Assembly (NCBI GenBank): GCA_035384605.1
Contig: DAOOIV010000128.1
Location: 1 to 14,168 of the forward strand
Reading direction: 5' to 3'
DNA from: Phycisphaerae bacterium
GTDB taxonomy: Bacteria; Planctomycetota; Phycisphaerae; UBA1845; PWPN01
Length of the DNA stretch: 14,168 bases
In this document: piece after piece, positions 1-8,254 of the stretch
Position numbering within the stretch: position 1 is the stretch's first letter
Layout of the letters: each line of letters opens with the position of its first letter
Notes under the pieces: model-generated
What the model was told of the DNA's origin: nothing
Databases searched by the model: none
What the model saw: the letters and a program-made list of their open reading frames with translations, nothing else
Program-made: the position numbers and the translations under genes

Positions 1-349
1 TCGCCAAGGGAGTTTTCGCGCTTGACAAGACGGGGGCTAATGGGTGAATGCTGACCGCTCTTGTCAACCGGTGAGTACGCCGAGAACGCGGAACAACATG
101 ACCTCCTGTTACCACCTTTACTGAAAATGGCTTCTGAGCCCTTTTCCATCCGCCCCTTTGCCATCCGAGAGAGCCGTGCCCATGGTGACGCGGCGACTAT
201 TCTGCGCGGGCCCGCGGCAAGACTCCGCGCCCTGCCAAGCGAGGCGGGCGGTCGCGACGTGCATCGCCGCTACGCCGGGAGGTCAGCACCGGATTAAGGA
301 ATCCAGAAGGGAGGTGACACATCAACAACACCGGCTCCGGCCCGTGCGG
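1..349. other. Stretch without a convincing gene
   Basis: No reading frame here has recognisable protein features, although short open frames exist because of the high GC content. TTGACAAG at 22-29 is the reverse complement of CTTGTCAA at 60-67, but the 30-base loop makes this a poor terminator. A small hairpin (GGATT 291-295, AATCC 300-304, loop AAGG) lies just before a strong purine-rich ribosome-binding sequence at 307-317, described separately. The stretch probably lies downstream of the minus-strand cluster that starts at 1894. Confidence 0.5.
307..317 (+). promoter_or_regulatory. Shine-Dalgarno-like site without a normal start codon
   Basis: AAGGGAGGTGA is close to a full complement of the 16S rRNA 3' end, on the plus strand, right after a 5-bp hairpin (291-304). 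No ATG, GTG or TTG follows at a working distance in the obvious frame. The frame beginning with ATC at 321 stays open for 41 codons to a TGA near 444 and would encode a Gly/Arg-rich peptide (it includes GPCGYPRNTSGGTRGG). It may be a decayed start, a rare non-standard start or coincidence. Confidence 0.3.
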
Positions 350-571
350 CTATCCGAGGAACACTTCAGGTGGCACCCGTGGGGGTGTAAGGGGCCTGCG
401 CGGCAGGGCGCAAACACGCTCCTTGACAGAACTGAAGCCCTGGTGAGGTTGCGGGTTCATCCCAGAATCAACGTCTGACCGCTTCCGGTCGCGAGTTTTC
501 CCGCAGGGCTTCATCTCGCAGCGCCCATCCGCGGCAACCGCCCACGAATCTTCGGGTAAACGAGTTGTCAT
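350..571 (-). CDS. Possible small hypothetical protein, 73 aa
   Basis: I do not recognise this protein. The case for it is positional: its ATG (571-569) overlaps the TGA of the upstream zinc-motif gene as ATGA, and AGGAGG lies four bases before the ATG, which would allow translational coupling. The caveat is that this AGGAGG also encodes the glutamates of the upstream protein's QEEP tail, so it could be there by chance. The product is polar, contains two Cys (residues 19 and 24) plus one near residue 54, and ends in a Pro/Arg-rich stretch (PRRPLTPPRVPPE) that looks more like translated non-coding DNA than a folded domain. A frameshifted remnant is equally possible. Confidence 0.3.
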   Translation of the reverse strand: MTTRLPEDSWAVAADGRCEMKPCGKTRDRKRSDVDSGMNPQPHQGFSSVKERVCALPRRPLTPPRVPPEVFLG

Positions 572-1473
572 GGCTCCTCCTGCGGCCGGCCCTGCCCGGC
601 GGTCGGCGAGGCCGATGCCTTACGCAGCTTCTCGATGGCTGCGATCAACAGCACCCTTTCAAAACCGGTACCTGTCAGCAGCTCGGGCCGTCTCAGCAAC
701 GACGCGTAGAAAGCGGCACGCTTGACGGCGATTTCCCGCTCCTTCGTGCGACGCTTGCTCTGTCTGGCAAGCTGCCGAGCCGAAACGGCCATGCCATTGA
801 TAATTGCGCGCATCTGCAGGATACACTCGGCGGCTCGTTTCAAGCCGAACCGGATGACCCGCGACAGATCCTGTTCGCCGCCCGGTCGGTTCTGGGTCTC
901 TGCCTGGAGCAGATGCAGCGAGTCCTCGATCATTGCCGCCACCCGGTTCAACGCCAGCAGGGTCCGGCCGACCTCATCGAGACTTTGCTGAGATCCGCTA
1001 CCCGCGGAGGGGGTTGACGGCTGACGCGTGATGGCATCGAGCTGCCGCGAAGCTTCCTTGATTCGCTCGATAGCCACGGCCACCCGCAGTTCGGGGGCAA
1101 CGGCATCGCAGGTGACCAGGCCCGATCCTCCGCAGAAACCACACGTGCAGCTGCCAAGCCCCAGGCAATGATCGCAGGTGTCCCGGTCTTCAGAGCAACC
1201 TCGCCCTTGGCACACGCCGCATCGCTCGTGCCCGTCCCTGCAGTAGCCGCAAGGACGCATCGCCTCGGCAGTCAACTGCTCCACCGCCACACAGCTTCGA
1301 GACCTGCCGGAAGGAATGCTGCCCGAACGATACTGATAGCGTGCGTCCGCGAAACAGAACGCTCCGGAATCGTCGGGTGTGGATTTTGGGCGAACCGCCC
1401 GAGCCGCCGGCAGCACGTTTCTCGCGTACCCCGACATACCGGGGTGTCGAGCTCTGATTCGGCGGAATGTCAT
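568..1473 (-). CDS. DnaJ-type zinc-finger protein lacking a J domain, 301 aa
   Basis: The recognisable part is a cysteine-rich module at residues 75-118 with four CxxCxxGx-like motifs: CGYCRDGH (75), CGVCQGRG (85), CDHCLGLG (100) and CGFCGGSG (111). DnaJ/Hsp40 central domains have the same four-motif layout and bind two zinc ions. There is no J domain (no HPD) and no DnaJ C-terminal substrate domain. From about residue 125 to the end the chain is charged and probably helical, broken by a Ser/Gly/Pro linker near 150-165. Residues 1-70 look disordered. The ATG at 1473 has GAGG six bases upstream, which supports this start, but a start nearer residue 72 cannot be excluded. It follows the HPF-like gene by 70 bases on the same strand and is probably co-transcribed. 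Function is unknown; binding of protein or RNA is a guess. Confidence 0.75.
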   Translation of the reverse strand: MTFRRIRARHPGMSGYARNVLPAARAVRPKSTPDDSGAFCFADARYQYRSGSIPSGRSRSCVAVEQLTAEAMRPCGYCRDGHERCGVCQGRGCSEDRDTCDHCLGLGSCTCGFCGGSGLVTCDAVAPELRVAVAIERIKEASRQLDAITRQPSTPSAGSGSQQSLDEVGRTLLALNRVAAMIEDSLHLLQAETQNRPGGEQDLSRVIRFGLKRAAECILQMRAIINGMAVSARQLARQSKRRTKEREIAVKRAAFYASLLRRPELLTGTGFERVLLIAAIEKLRKASASPTAGQGRPQEEP

Positions 1474-1500
1474 CTCACACCTCGCTTCCGGTCATTCAGC

Positions 1501-1521
1501 CCCGAGCTCCTCAGGCCCGGG
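1501..1521 (-). promoter_or_regulatory. Intercistronic hairpin between the HPF-like and zinc-motif genes
   Basis: GCCCGGG (1515-1521) pairs with CCCGAGC (1501-1507) around a 7-base loop, giving seven pairs including one G-U in minus-strand RNA. It lies in the 70-base gap after the HPF-like stop and has no following U tract. It is more plausibly an RNA-processing or attenuation site than a strong terminator. Confidence 0.3.
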
Positions 1522-1543
1522 ACACCTGCCCGTTACCCGGTAC

Positions 1544-1894
1544 TCACGCGAGGACCGGGGTTTCCATGCGCTTACGCCCGCGGATTCGACGGGTCCGTCG
1601 GCGATCCAGGTCCGTCCGGACGCACCGAGCGATCCGGTCCACGGCGATGCTGATCGCCGAACCCAAGTCGGCACCTGTCCCCTTGGCAGTCTTCCACGCA
1701 GAGGGAAGAATGCGTGCATCGATTTGGCACTGCTGATCGATCCCGCCGCGCGGACCATTGAGGTCTTGAATCCGCACGACCACATCCTGAACTCGTGAGG
1801 CGAATCGCCCGAGGGCGAACGTCAAACGTCGCTCGATAAAGTCCACCCAAGAGGGGGTCAGAGTGACGTTCCTCGCGAATATCTGAACACGCAT
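1544..1894 (-). CDS. hpf: HPF/RaiA-family ribosome-associated protein, 116 aa
   Basis: This belongs to the family of short ribosome hibernation factors, which bind the 30S decoding region and silence or dimerise ribosomes in stationary phase. The N-terminus (MRVQIFARNVTLTPSWVDFI) matches the family's first strand and helix. The central DLNGPRGGID segment (44-53) followed by a QCQIDARI strand fits the second half of the beta-alpha-beta-beta-beta-alpha fold, and the last helix (about 76-96) is followed by a very basic tail (residues 98-109). Length fits the short HPF/YfiA class; the long form's C-terminal dimerisation domain is absent. AAGGGAG six bases before the ATG fixes the start. It is the first gene of the minus-strand cluster and is divergent from the LysR gene. 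Family assignment is confident; the exact mechanism (100S formation or simple inactivation) is not deducible. Confidence 0.85.
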   Translation of the reverse strand: MRVQIFARNVTLTPSWVDFIERRLTFALGRFASRVQDVVVRIQDLNGPRGGIDQQCQIDARILPSAWKTAKGTGADLGSAISIAVDRIARCVRTDLDRRRTRRIRGRKRMETPVLA

Positions 1895-1960
1895 GTAGAC
1901 CTCCCTTCTTTAGCTGATGGTGCCGTATCCACCGGCACTGACGTCGTATTCTACGCCCGG

Positions 1961-1973
1961 CTAATGTCATTAG
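1961..1973. promoter_or_regulatory. Perfect inverted repeat in the divergent intergenic region
   Basis: CTAATG-T-CATTAG is a perfect 6+1+6 palindrome lying 66 bases before the HPF-like ATG and 55 bases before the LysR ATG. Its position suits an operator for the LysR product, which commonly autoregulates and acts on a divergent neighbour. No binding evidence is available, and AT-rich palindromes of this size can occur by chance. Confidence 0.35.
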
Positions 1974-1992
1974 TTTCATTCAAAATATGCAA

Positions 1993-2021
1993 TTGACCAT
2001 TCGATTATATCGATATATAAT
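1993..2021 (+). promoter_or_regulatory. Sigma-70-type promoter of the LysR gene
   Basis: TTGACC (1993-1998) and TATAAT (2016-2021) are separated by 17 bases, a near-consensus vegetative promoter. Transcription is expected to begin at about 2028, directly at the ATG of 2029, so the transcript would have little or no leader. A 12-base perfect palindrome, TATATCGATATA (2006-2017), covers the spacer and the edge of the -10 element, where a bound repressor would block polymerase. TGACCAT occurs at 1994-2000 and again at 2024-2030, 30 bases apart. The region is markedly more AT-rich than its surroundings. Confidence 0.6.
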
Positions 2022-2028
2022 GATGACC

Positions 2029-2931
2029 ATGGAATCACTTAACTTCAATCATTTAAGGTACTTCTGGATGGTTGCCCGGGAAGGTACGATCGCCGCTGCG
2101 TGCGATCAATTGTATCTGACGCAGTCCACGATCTCCACCCAGATTCGAGCCCTGGAGGACTACCTGGGGGCCAAGCTCTTTGATCGCGTTGGGCGCAATC
2201 TGGTTCTAACGGAGACCGGCCAGACCGTGTACCGATACGCCACAGAGATCTTTGCCTTGGGCAACGAACTGGTCGATGCGGCGCGGGGTTGTCCCGCAGG
2301 TCCGCCCGCTCGCCTGAGCATCGGAGCTCAGGACACGCTTTCCAAACTCGTGGTCCGTCGCCTGCTCGAACCGGTTTTCCGTCTGCCTGAGCCCCTAAAG
2401 TTGATGTGTTACGAGGGAACTCCTTTGCAATTGCTGCCCAAGCTGTCAACGCACGAGGTTGATTTGGTCTTCTCGGACGCCCCCATGCCGCCCCAGATCA
2501 AGGTCCGAGCCTTCAGTCATCTTCTCGGCGAGTGTGGCATTGCCTTTTTTGCCGTCTCCGATCTTGCCCGACAGTTGCGTGAGGGCTTTCCCGAGTCGCT
2601 GTCCGGATCGCCAGCCCTGCTCCCGGCCGAGACCACGGCCATGCGCGGTACGCTGGAACGGTGGTTTCGTACGATGCGGGTCCACCCCACCGTCGTGGCC
2701 GAATCCGAGGATGTCGAATTGATCATGGCCCTGGGGCAGCAGGGACGGGGCTTCTTTCCCGCTCACAATGTGATCGCTCCGGAGGTCGCGCGGAATTGGC
2801 AGGTCGAGATGATCGGCGAAATCGGCGGTCACACAGAACGGTTTTACGCCATTAGTGTCGAGCGCCGACTCAATCACCCGGCCGTTGTGGCGATTACCGA
2901 GGCGGCACGCAAGATGCTTTCTGTGCACTGA
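2029..2931 (+). CDS. LysR-family transcriptional regulator, NhaR-like, 300 aa
   Basis: The N-terminal winged helix-turn-helix (about residues 4-62) is textbook LysR: NFNHLRYFWMVAREGTIAAA, then LTQSTISTQIRALEDYLGAKLFDR and a TETGQTVYRYA linker helix. The NHLRYFWxVxxEG opening and the tyrosine-rich linker are typical of NhaR, the sodium/proton antiporter regulator. The rest (about 90-300) is the periplasmic-binding-like effector domain. I chose the ATG at 2029 because homologous proteins begin just before the NxNHLxYFW segment; ATGs at 2020 and 2023 overlap or abut the predicted -10 box, and 1987 lies inside the promoter. No Shine-Dalgarno sequence precedes 2029, consistent with a leaderless mRNA. 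No antiporter gene is adjacent, so the target is unknown; autoregulation and control of the divergent HPF-like gene are possibilities. Confidence 0.92.
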   Translation: MESLNFNHLRYFWMVAREGTIAAACDQLYLTQSTISTQIRALEDYLGAKLFDRVGRNLVLTETGQTVYRYATEIFALGNELVDAARGCPAGPPARLSIGAQDTLSKLVVRRLLEPVFRLPEPLKLMCYEGTPLQLLPKLSTHEVDLVFSDAPMPPQIKVRAFSHLLGECGIAFFAVSDLARQLREGFPESLSGSPALLPAETTAMRGTLERWFRTMRVHPTVVAESEDVELIMALGQQGRGFFPAHNVIAPEVARNWQVEMIGEIGGHTERFYAISVERRLNHPAVVAITEAARKMLSVH

Positions 2932-3372
2932 GAGCATCGCGGAGGGAGGCGAGCCTGTACCTGTGACTTGCCACACACGTGCTGCCTGGGCGGCGGGTCC
3001 CAACACACCAGAGGTCTCGCCTGGCGGTCGCCCCGCGTGGTATCCGGTTTATCCCGGCGCGTCGGCTTGGTCGGTGTCGGCGGCGCCCGTTGCTCCAGGC
3101 AGGTTTCAGAAGGACCGTTCTTCGAGGCAGGGCATGCGGCCGAAACCGTCTGGCACAAAACTCCACTGCCGCAGACGAAACAGGTGGGGGTGTCCGGTCG
3201 GTCTGGCGGGCGCTGCCGCGCGGAGGTTCGGGTCGCTGCCGGAGGAGTCGGACCCGGTGGCCAAGCCGCCGTTGCCCAGCAAGCCATCTGCCGGAATTCG
3301 CCGGGTGGCTCCGACTCAAGCTCTGGCATCTCACGGTCGATGAAAAATCTTGCAAGAATTGTGCCCAACATC

Positions 3373-3400
3373 TTGACCTTCGGAAAACCGATGCCACAAT
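3373..3400 (+). promoter_or_regulatory. Candidate speA promoter
   Basis: TTGACC (3373-3378) and CACAAT (3395-3400) are 16 bases apart. The -35 is good and the -10 matches consensus at four of six positions. It would give speA a leader of roughly 200 bases containing the hairpin at 3440-3475. A better-placed promoter is not obvious, but this one is only a weak call. Confidence 0.25.
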
Positions 3401-3439
3401 AGATCGGGATCGCGGGACAGGCGGGCGTTTGGCGCGTGC

Positions 3440-3475
3440 GATCTCTCGCGAGCGTCTGCTCTTGAGCGAGCGATC
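3440..3475 (+). promoter_or_regulatory. Stem-loop in the probable speA leader
   Basis: GATCTCTCGC (3440-3449) pairs with GCGAGCGATC (3466-3475), nine of ten positions. Inside, GAGC (3450-3453) pairs with GCTC (3458-3461) around GTCT, leaving TTGA as a bulge. The structure is about 135 bases upstream of the speA ATG. It matches no riboswitch class I know, and there is no U tract, so its role is unknown. Confidence 0.3.
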
Positions 3476-3610
3476 AAAGAGGCAGGTGTCCTGGGCTTCG
3501 AACGACAAGGCTCCGTGTCTGAGGTTCCTTGCGAGACGATGAGGAATCGCCATTGAGTTGATTGGGGGACCGCTGCATGGAGGGGGCGGTGGTCAACGAG
3601 GACTGCTTGA

Positions 3611-5576
<1,966 letters not shown>

Positions 5577-5584
<8 letters not shown>

Positions 5585-6350
5585 TTCCTCTCTACCCCCG
5601 TGGGCACATTGGCTGAAGCGCTGCCTCCCTGCGGTTGCCCTCGTCGCGGCGTCGCTGCTCCTGTTGCGTTTCGACGTTCGGATCTTGCGATGGGGCAATA
5701 GGGGTTTTCCTGATGATCCCCACGGCTGGACAGAGCAGTTTTTGTTGGGCCTGCGGGATTTCGGGCAGATTCTGCCGGTGATCGTGACCTGTGTGGTGGT
5801 AGCGGCGTTCGACCGCCGTTGGCGTCGGGTGGTTGCGGCCATCCTGTTGTCCCAACTGGTGGCAATGGTCGTTTACAACGGCGGCAAATACACCATCGTG
5901 CGATACCGCCCGAACTCCGGCGTGGTTGACTTCGATGATCCGGCTACCCGGCCGGCGGACACCTGGGTCGGCTGGGCTCCCGGCAACACCGATGATCGCA
6001 GCTCGTCATTTCCCTCGGGTCACTCCGCGGCCGCATTTGCCTTTGGCACGGTGCTGGCAACGTTTTACCCGCGCCTGGCCTGGCTTTTCTGGACACTGGC
6101 CTTCGGCTGCGCCGCTTCCCGATTCATCCAGTTCTTCCACTGGCCCAGCGATTGCCTGGTGGGCGGGACCATCGGGTACCTGAGTGCCTGTCTGGTGTTG
6201 GGGATCTTTGGACCCGGCCACAAACGCCCCCTTGGCAAACGAACAGAGCCGGTCCCGGGCACCGCTCAGGGCTTATCGTCGGATCCCGCCGAGCAGGTGG
6301 TTATGACCTCAGCGGGCGGGCCAAGGAATGACCGTTTGTGTTGCCGATAG
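5577..6350 (+). CDS. PAP2-family membrane phosphatase, 257 aa
   Basis: A PAP2/acid-phosphatase superfamily integral membrane protein; relatives dephosphorylate phosphatidate, phosphatidylglycerophosphate or undecaprenyl pyrophosphate. All three signature motifs are intact: K104xxxxxxRP (KYTIVRYRP), PSGH with His149 (SSSFPSGHSA), and SRx5HxxxD with His188 and Asp192 (SRFIQFFHWPSD). Hydrophobic segments lie at about 18-31, 65-78, 84-101, 150-164, 166-181 and 193-211. The tail after about 213 is polar and looks disordered. The ATG at 5577 lies inside speA and the frames overlap by eight bases, suggesting translational coupling; the local Shine-Dalgarno is weak. The open frame extends upstream of 5577, but only as translated speA antiframe. 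The substrate cannot be told from the sequence, and the link to polyamine synthesis may be only positional. Confidence 0.9.
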
Positions 6351-6705
6351 CCTGTTCCCGGCTCTGCTCGTTCGCCTGGACGCCCGCCACGATCAGGCCG
6401 TCACAACTCCTGAAGACCGTGCGGACCGAGCGCATCCTGTTCGTGGAGATCCAGCCATAGGACGTCACCGAGGCCCTGACCGGCGACCGTTACTTCAAAC
6501 AGGCGTCGTTGGCGACACTCTTGAATCAGCGCATGCCACTCACCCCCGAGTCTGGCCACTCTTGGTTGGAGTGCTTTGAGTCATCGCCTGCTTATGTCGA
6601 GGGTTTGCCGGCGGGGCTCTTCCGGGATGCTTGCCGGCAACCCAGATCGGCAGGGTCTTGGCCCAGCGGTCCATGTTCCCGGCCGATGAGGTTATCATAT
6701 CCCCA
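6351..6705. other. Gap between the PAP2 gene and tgt
   Basis: No intact gene is seen. One plus-strand frame reads protein-like across a stop, described separately. The last 30 bases hold TATCAT (6693-6698) seven bases before the preferred tgt GTG, with no good -35 element. No terminator hairpin with a U tract follows the PAP2 gene. Confidence 0.45.
6371..6628 (+). pseudogene. Possible decayed gene fragment with an in-frame stop
   Basis: One frame reads SQLLKTVRTERILFVEIQP, then TAG (6458-6460), then DVTEALTGDRYFKQ, ASLATLLNQRMPLTPESG and HSWLECF onward. The amino-acid composition on both sides of the stop is that of an ordinary soluble protein, unlike the Arg-rich shadow frames elsewhere. 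No start codon with a ribosome-binding site is evident, and I cannot name a family. It could be the end of an interrupted gene or just a lucky frame. Confidence 0.2.
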
Positions 6706-7848
6706 GTGTTTGAGCTGGAGATCCATCATTGTGAGCCGGGCGGGCAGGCCCGGGTCGGCGTCTTGCATACGCCGCACGGACCGGTACGTACGCCGGCATT
6801 CATGCCGATCGGCACACGGGGCTCAGTCAAGGGCCTGTGGCCCGAGCAAGTCCGCGACAGCGGCGCGGACATCATCCTGGCCAACACCTATCACCTTGCC
6901 CTGCGGCCGGGAGCAGAACTTATCGAGCAGCTCGGCGGGCTGCATCGCTTCATAGGTTGGGACGGCCCGATCCTGACGGACAGCGGCGGCTACCAGGTCT
7001 TCTCGCTGGCGGAGTTGAACCACATTACCGATGATGGTGTGACTTTCCGCTCGCACATTGACGGTCAGTGGCTTCATCTTGACCCTGTCTCGGCCACCCG
7101 GATCCAGAATCAGCTTGGCGCCGACATCATCATGGCCTTTGATGAGTGTCCTCCCGGCAATGCCGGCCGCGAGGCGGTGGCCCAAGCTGTGGATCGAACC
7201 GTCCGCTGGGCCGCCGGCTGCAAGCAGGCTCACGAGCGGGACGATCAGGCCTTGTTCGGTATCGTCCAGGGCGGGGTGTTTCACGACCTGAGGCGATTGT
7301 GCGCCGATCGGCTTATCGATCTGGACTTTGACGGATACGCGATCGGCGGATTGTCTGTCGGCGAGACGCACCGGAATATGGTTGAGGTACTGAACGAAGT
7401 GGCCCCCCATCTGCCGCCCAACAAGCCGCGGTATCTAATGGGCGTTGGCACGCCGAGGGACATTGTTGCGGCCGTCCGGGCGGGGGTGGACATGTTTGAC
7501 TGCGTCTTGCCAACGCGGAACGGCCGAAACGGTTACGCATTCACAGCGACGCATCCGCTCAGGCTTCGCAATGAGAAACACCGGGCCGAGAACCTGCCCC
7601 TGGAGGCCGAATGCCCCTGCCCGACGTGTCGGCGGTTCAGCAGAGCTTACATCCGGCACCTGTTTCTGGCCGGCGAGATGATGGGCCCCATCCTTCTGTC
7701 TCTGCACAACTTGTGGTTCTTCCAACGATTCATGGCTCGCCTGCGAGACTTGATTCCCAGTGGGGATTGGGAGACACTGCTTGCCGAGTTCCCGGTAGCC
7801 GCTGACGGCGGCCTCAGTAGAATCGACGACAAAGGAGCCTGCGAGTGA
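6706..7848 (+). CDS. tgt: Queuine tRNA-ribosyltransferase, 380 aa
   Basis: Exchanges guanine 34 in the anticodon of Asp, Asn, His and Tyr tRNAs for preQ1, the committed step of queuosine modification. With a GTG start at 6706 the key residues fall one position from E. coli Tgt: general acid/base Asp92 in TDSGGYQVFSL, nucleophile Asp265 in MFDCVLPTRNGRNG, and zinc ligands Cys303, Cys305, Cys308 and His334. The substrate-pocket GIVQGG and GGLSVGE motifs are present. The N-terminus VFELEIHH aligns with the family's MKFELDTT, so I prefer GTG 6706 over the in-frame ATG at 6673 or TTG at 6631, although the nearest GAGG is about 14 bases upstream. TATCAT at 6693-6698 would place a transcript start near 6705. 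It overlaps yajC by three bases, the classic tgt-yajC arrangement. Confidence 0.95.
   Translation: MFELEIHHCEPGGQARVGVLHTPHGPVRTPAFMPIGTRGSVKGLWPEQVRDSGADIILANTYHLALRPGAELIEQLGGLHRFIGWDGPILTDSGGYQVFSLAELNHITDDGVTFRSHIDGQWLHLDPVSATRIQNQLGADIIMAFDECPPGNAGREAVAQAVDRTVRWAAGCKQAHERDDQALFGIVQGGVFHDLRRLCADRLIDLDFDGYAIGGLSVGETHRNMVEVLNEVAPHLPPNKPRYLMGVGTPRDIVAAVRAGVDMFDCVLPTRNGRNGYAFTATHPLRLRNEKHRAENLPLEAECPCPTCRRFSRAYIRHLFLAGEMMGPILLSLHNLWFFQRFMARLRDLIPSGDWETLLAEFPVAADGGLSRIDDKGACE
7831..7837 (+). promoter_or_regulatory. Ribosome-binding site fixing the yajC GTG start
   Basis: AAAGGAG lies seven bases before the GTG at 7845. It sits inside the end of tgt and supports GTG, rather than a later ATG, as the yajC start. 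Confidence 0.8.
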
Positions 7849-8180
7849 CGCACTTGTTTGACATACCCGTTGTTGCCCAAGGTGGCGGCGGCCCCCCCAC
7901 CATGTGGATCGGCCTTATCCTGATGATTGTGGTGTTCTATGGTTTGGTTGCCTGGAACAGCCGCAAGGACAAGAAACGTCGTCAGGATATGCTGAACGCG
8001 ATCAAGAAAAACGATCGCGTCATGACCATCGGCGGAATCATTGGCACGGTCGTGAGCACCAACGATACTGAAGTGACTCTCAAAGTCGACGAGTCGGCCA
8101 ATGTTAAGATCACCTTTGCTCGGGGTGCCATTCAGAAGGTTTTGACCGAAGGCGAGAGACCCGCCGACGTGGGCAGTTGA
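7845..8180 (+). CDS. yajC: YajC, Sec translocon accessory protein, 111 aa
   Basis: YajC is a small inner-membrane protein that associates with SecDF in the holotranslocon. The layout is typical: a short glycine-rich N-terminus (AQGGGGPPT), one membrane helix at about 19-37, a basic stretch (NSRKDKKRRQDML), then the conserved cytoplasmic domain with IKKNDRVMTIGGIIGTVVS and a DEVTLKVDE-like strand (here TEVTLKVDESANVKI). The start is GTG; its last two bases begin the tgt stop TGA, so the two genes are translationally coupled. In many bacteria secD and secF follow; here the next gene is a convergent trkH, so SecDF must be encoded elsewhere. Confidence 0.93.
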   Translation: MTHLFDIPVVAQGGGGPPTMWIGLILMIVVFYGLVAWNSRKDKKRRQDMLNAIKKNDRVMTIGGIIGTVVSTNDTEVTLKVDESANVKITFARGAIQKVLTEGERPADVGS

Positions 8181-8182
8181 CC

Positions 8183-8204
8183 CCCAAGAGAAAAGCTTTT
8201 TGGG
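8183..8204. terminator. Weak hairpin between convergent yajC and trkH
   Basis: Three bases after the yajC stop, CCCAAGAG (8183-8190) pairs with TTTTTGGG (8197-8204), including two G-U pairs, around AAAAGC. It lies in the 74-base gap between convergent genes, where a terminator is expected. There is no T tract after it on either strand, so the call is tentative. Confidence 0.3.
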
Positions 8205-8254
8205 CCGCAGAGAAGTCAAGACAGACCACTGACGCGGCTCTGCCTGGATGCCGT

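Larger units (their letters stand above)
2932..3610. other. Long gap before speA with no confident gene
   Basis: Several overlapping frames stay open on both strands here, as expected at this GC content, and none shows a recognised domain. The most protein-like is the minus frame around 3371-2874, which has cysteines (CFVCGSGVLC) within a Pro/Arg-rich sequence, but it runs into the 3' end of the LysR gene and lacks a Shine-Dalgarno site. Another minus frame (3553-2894) and a plus frame (2979-3542) are Arg-rich and look like shadows. The right half probably carries the promoter and leader of speA. Confidence 0.45.

Noticed and set aside
22..67. Terminator from TTGACAAG / CTTGTCAA
   Set aside because: An 8-bp stem with a 30-base loop and no T tract is not a credible terminator.
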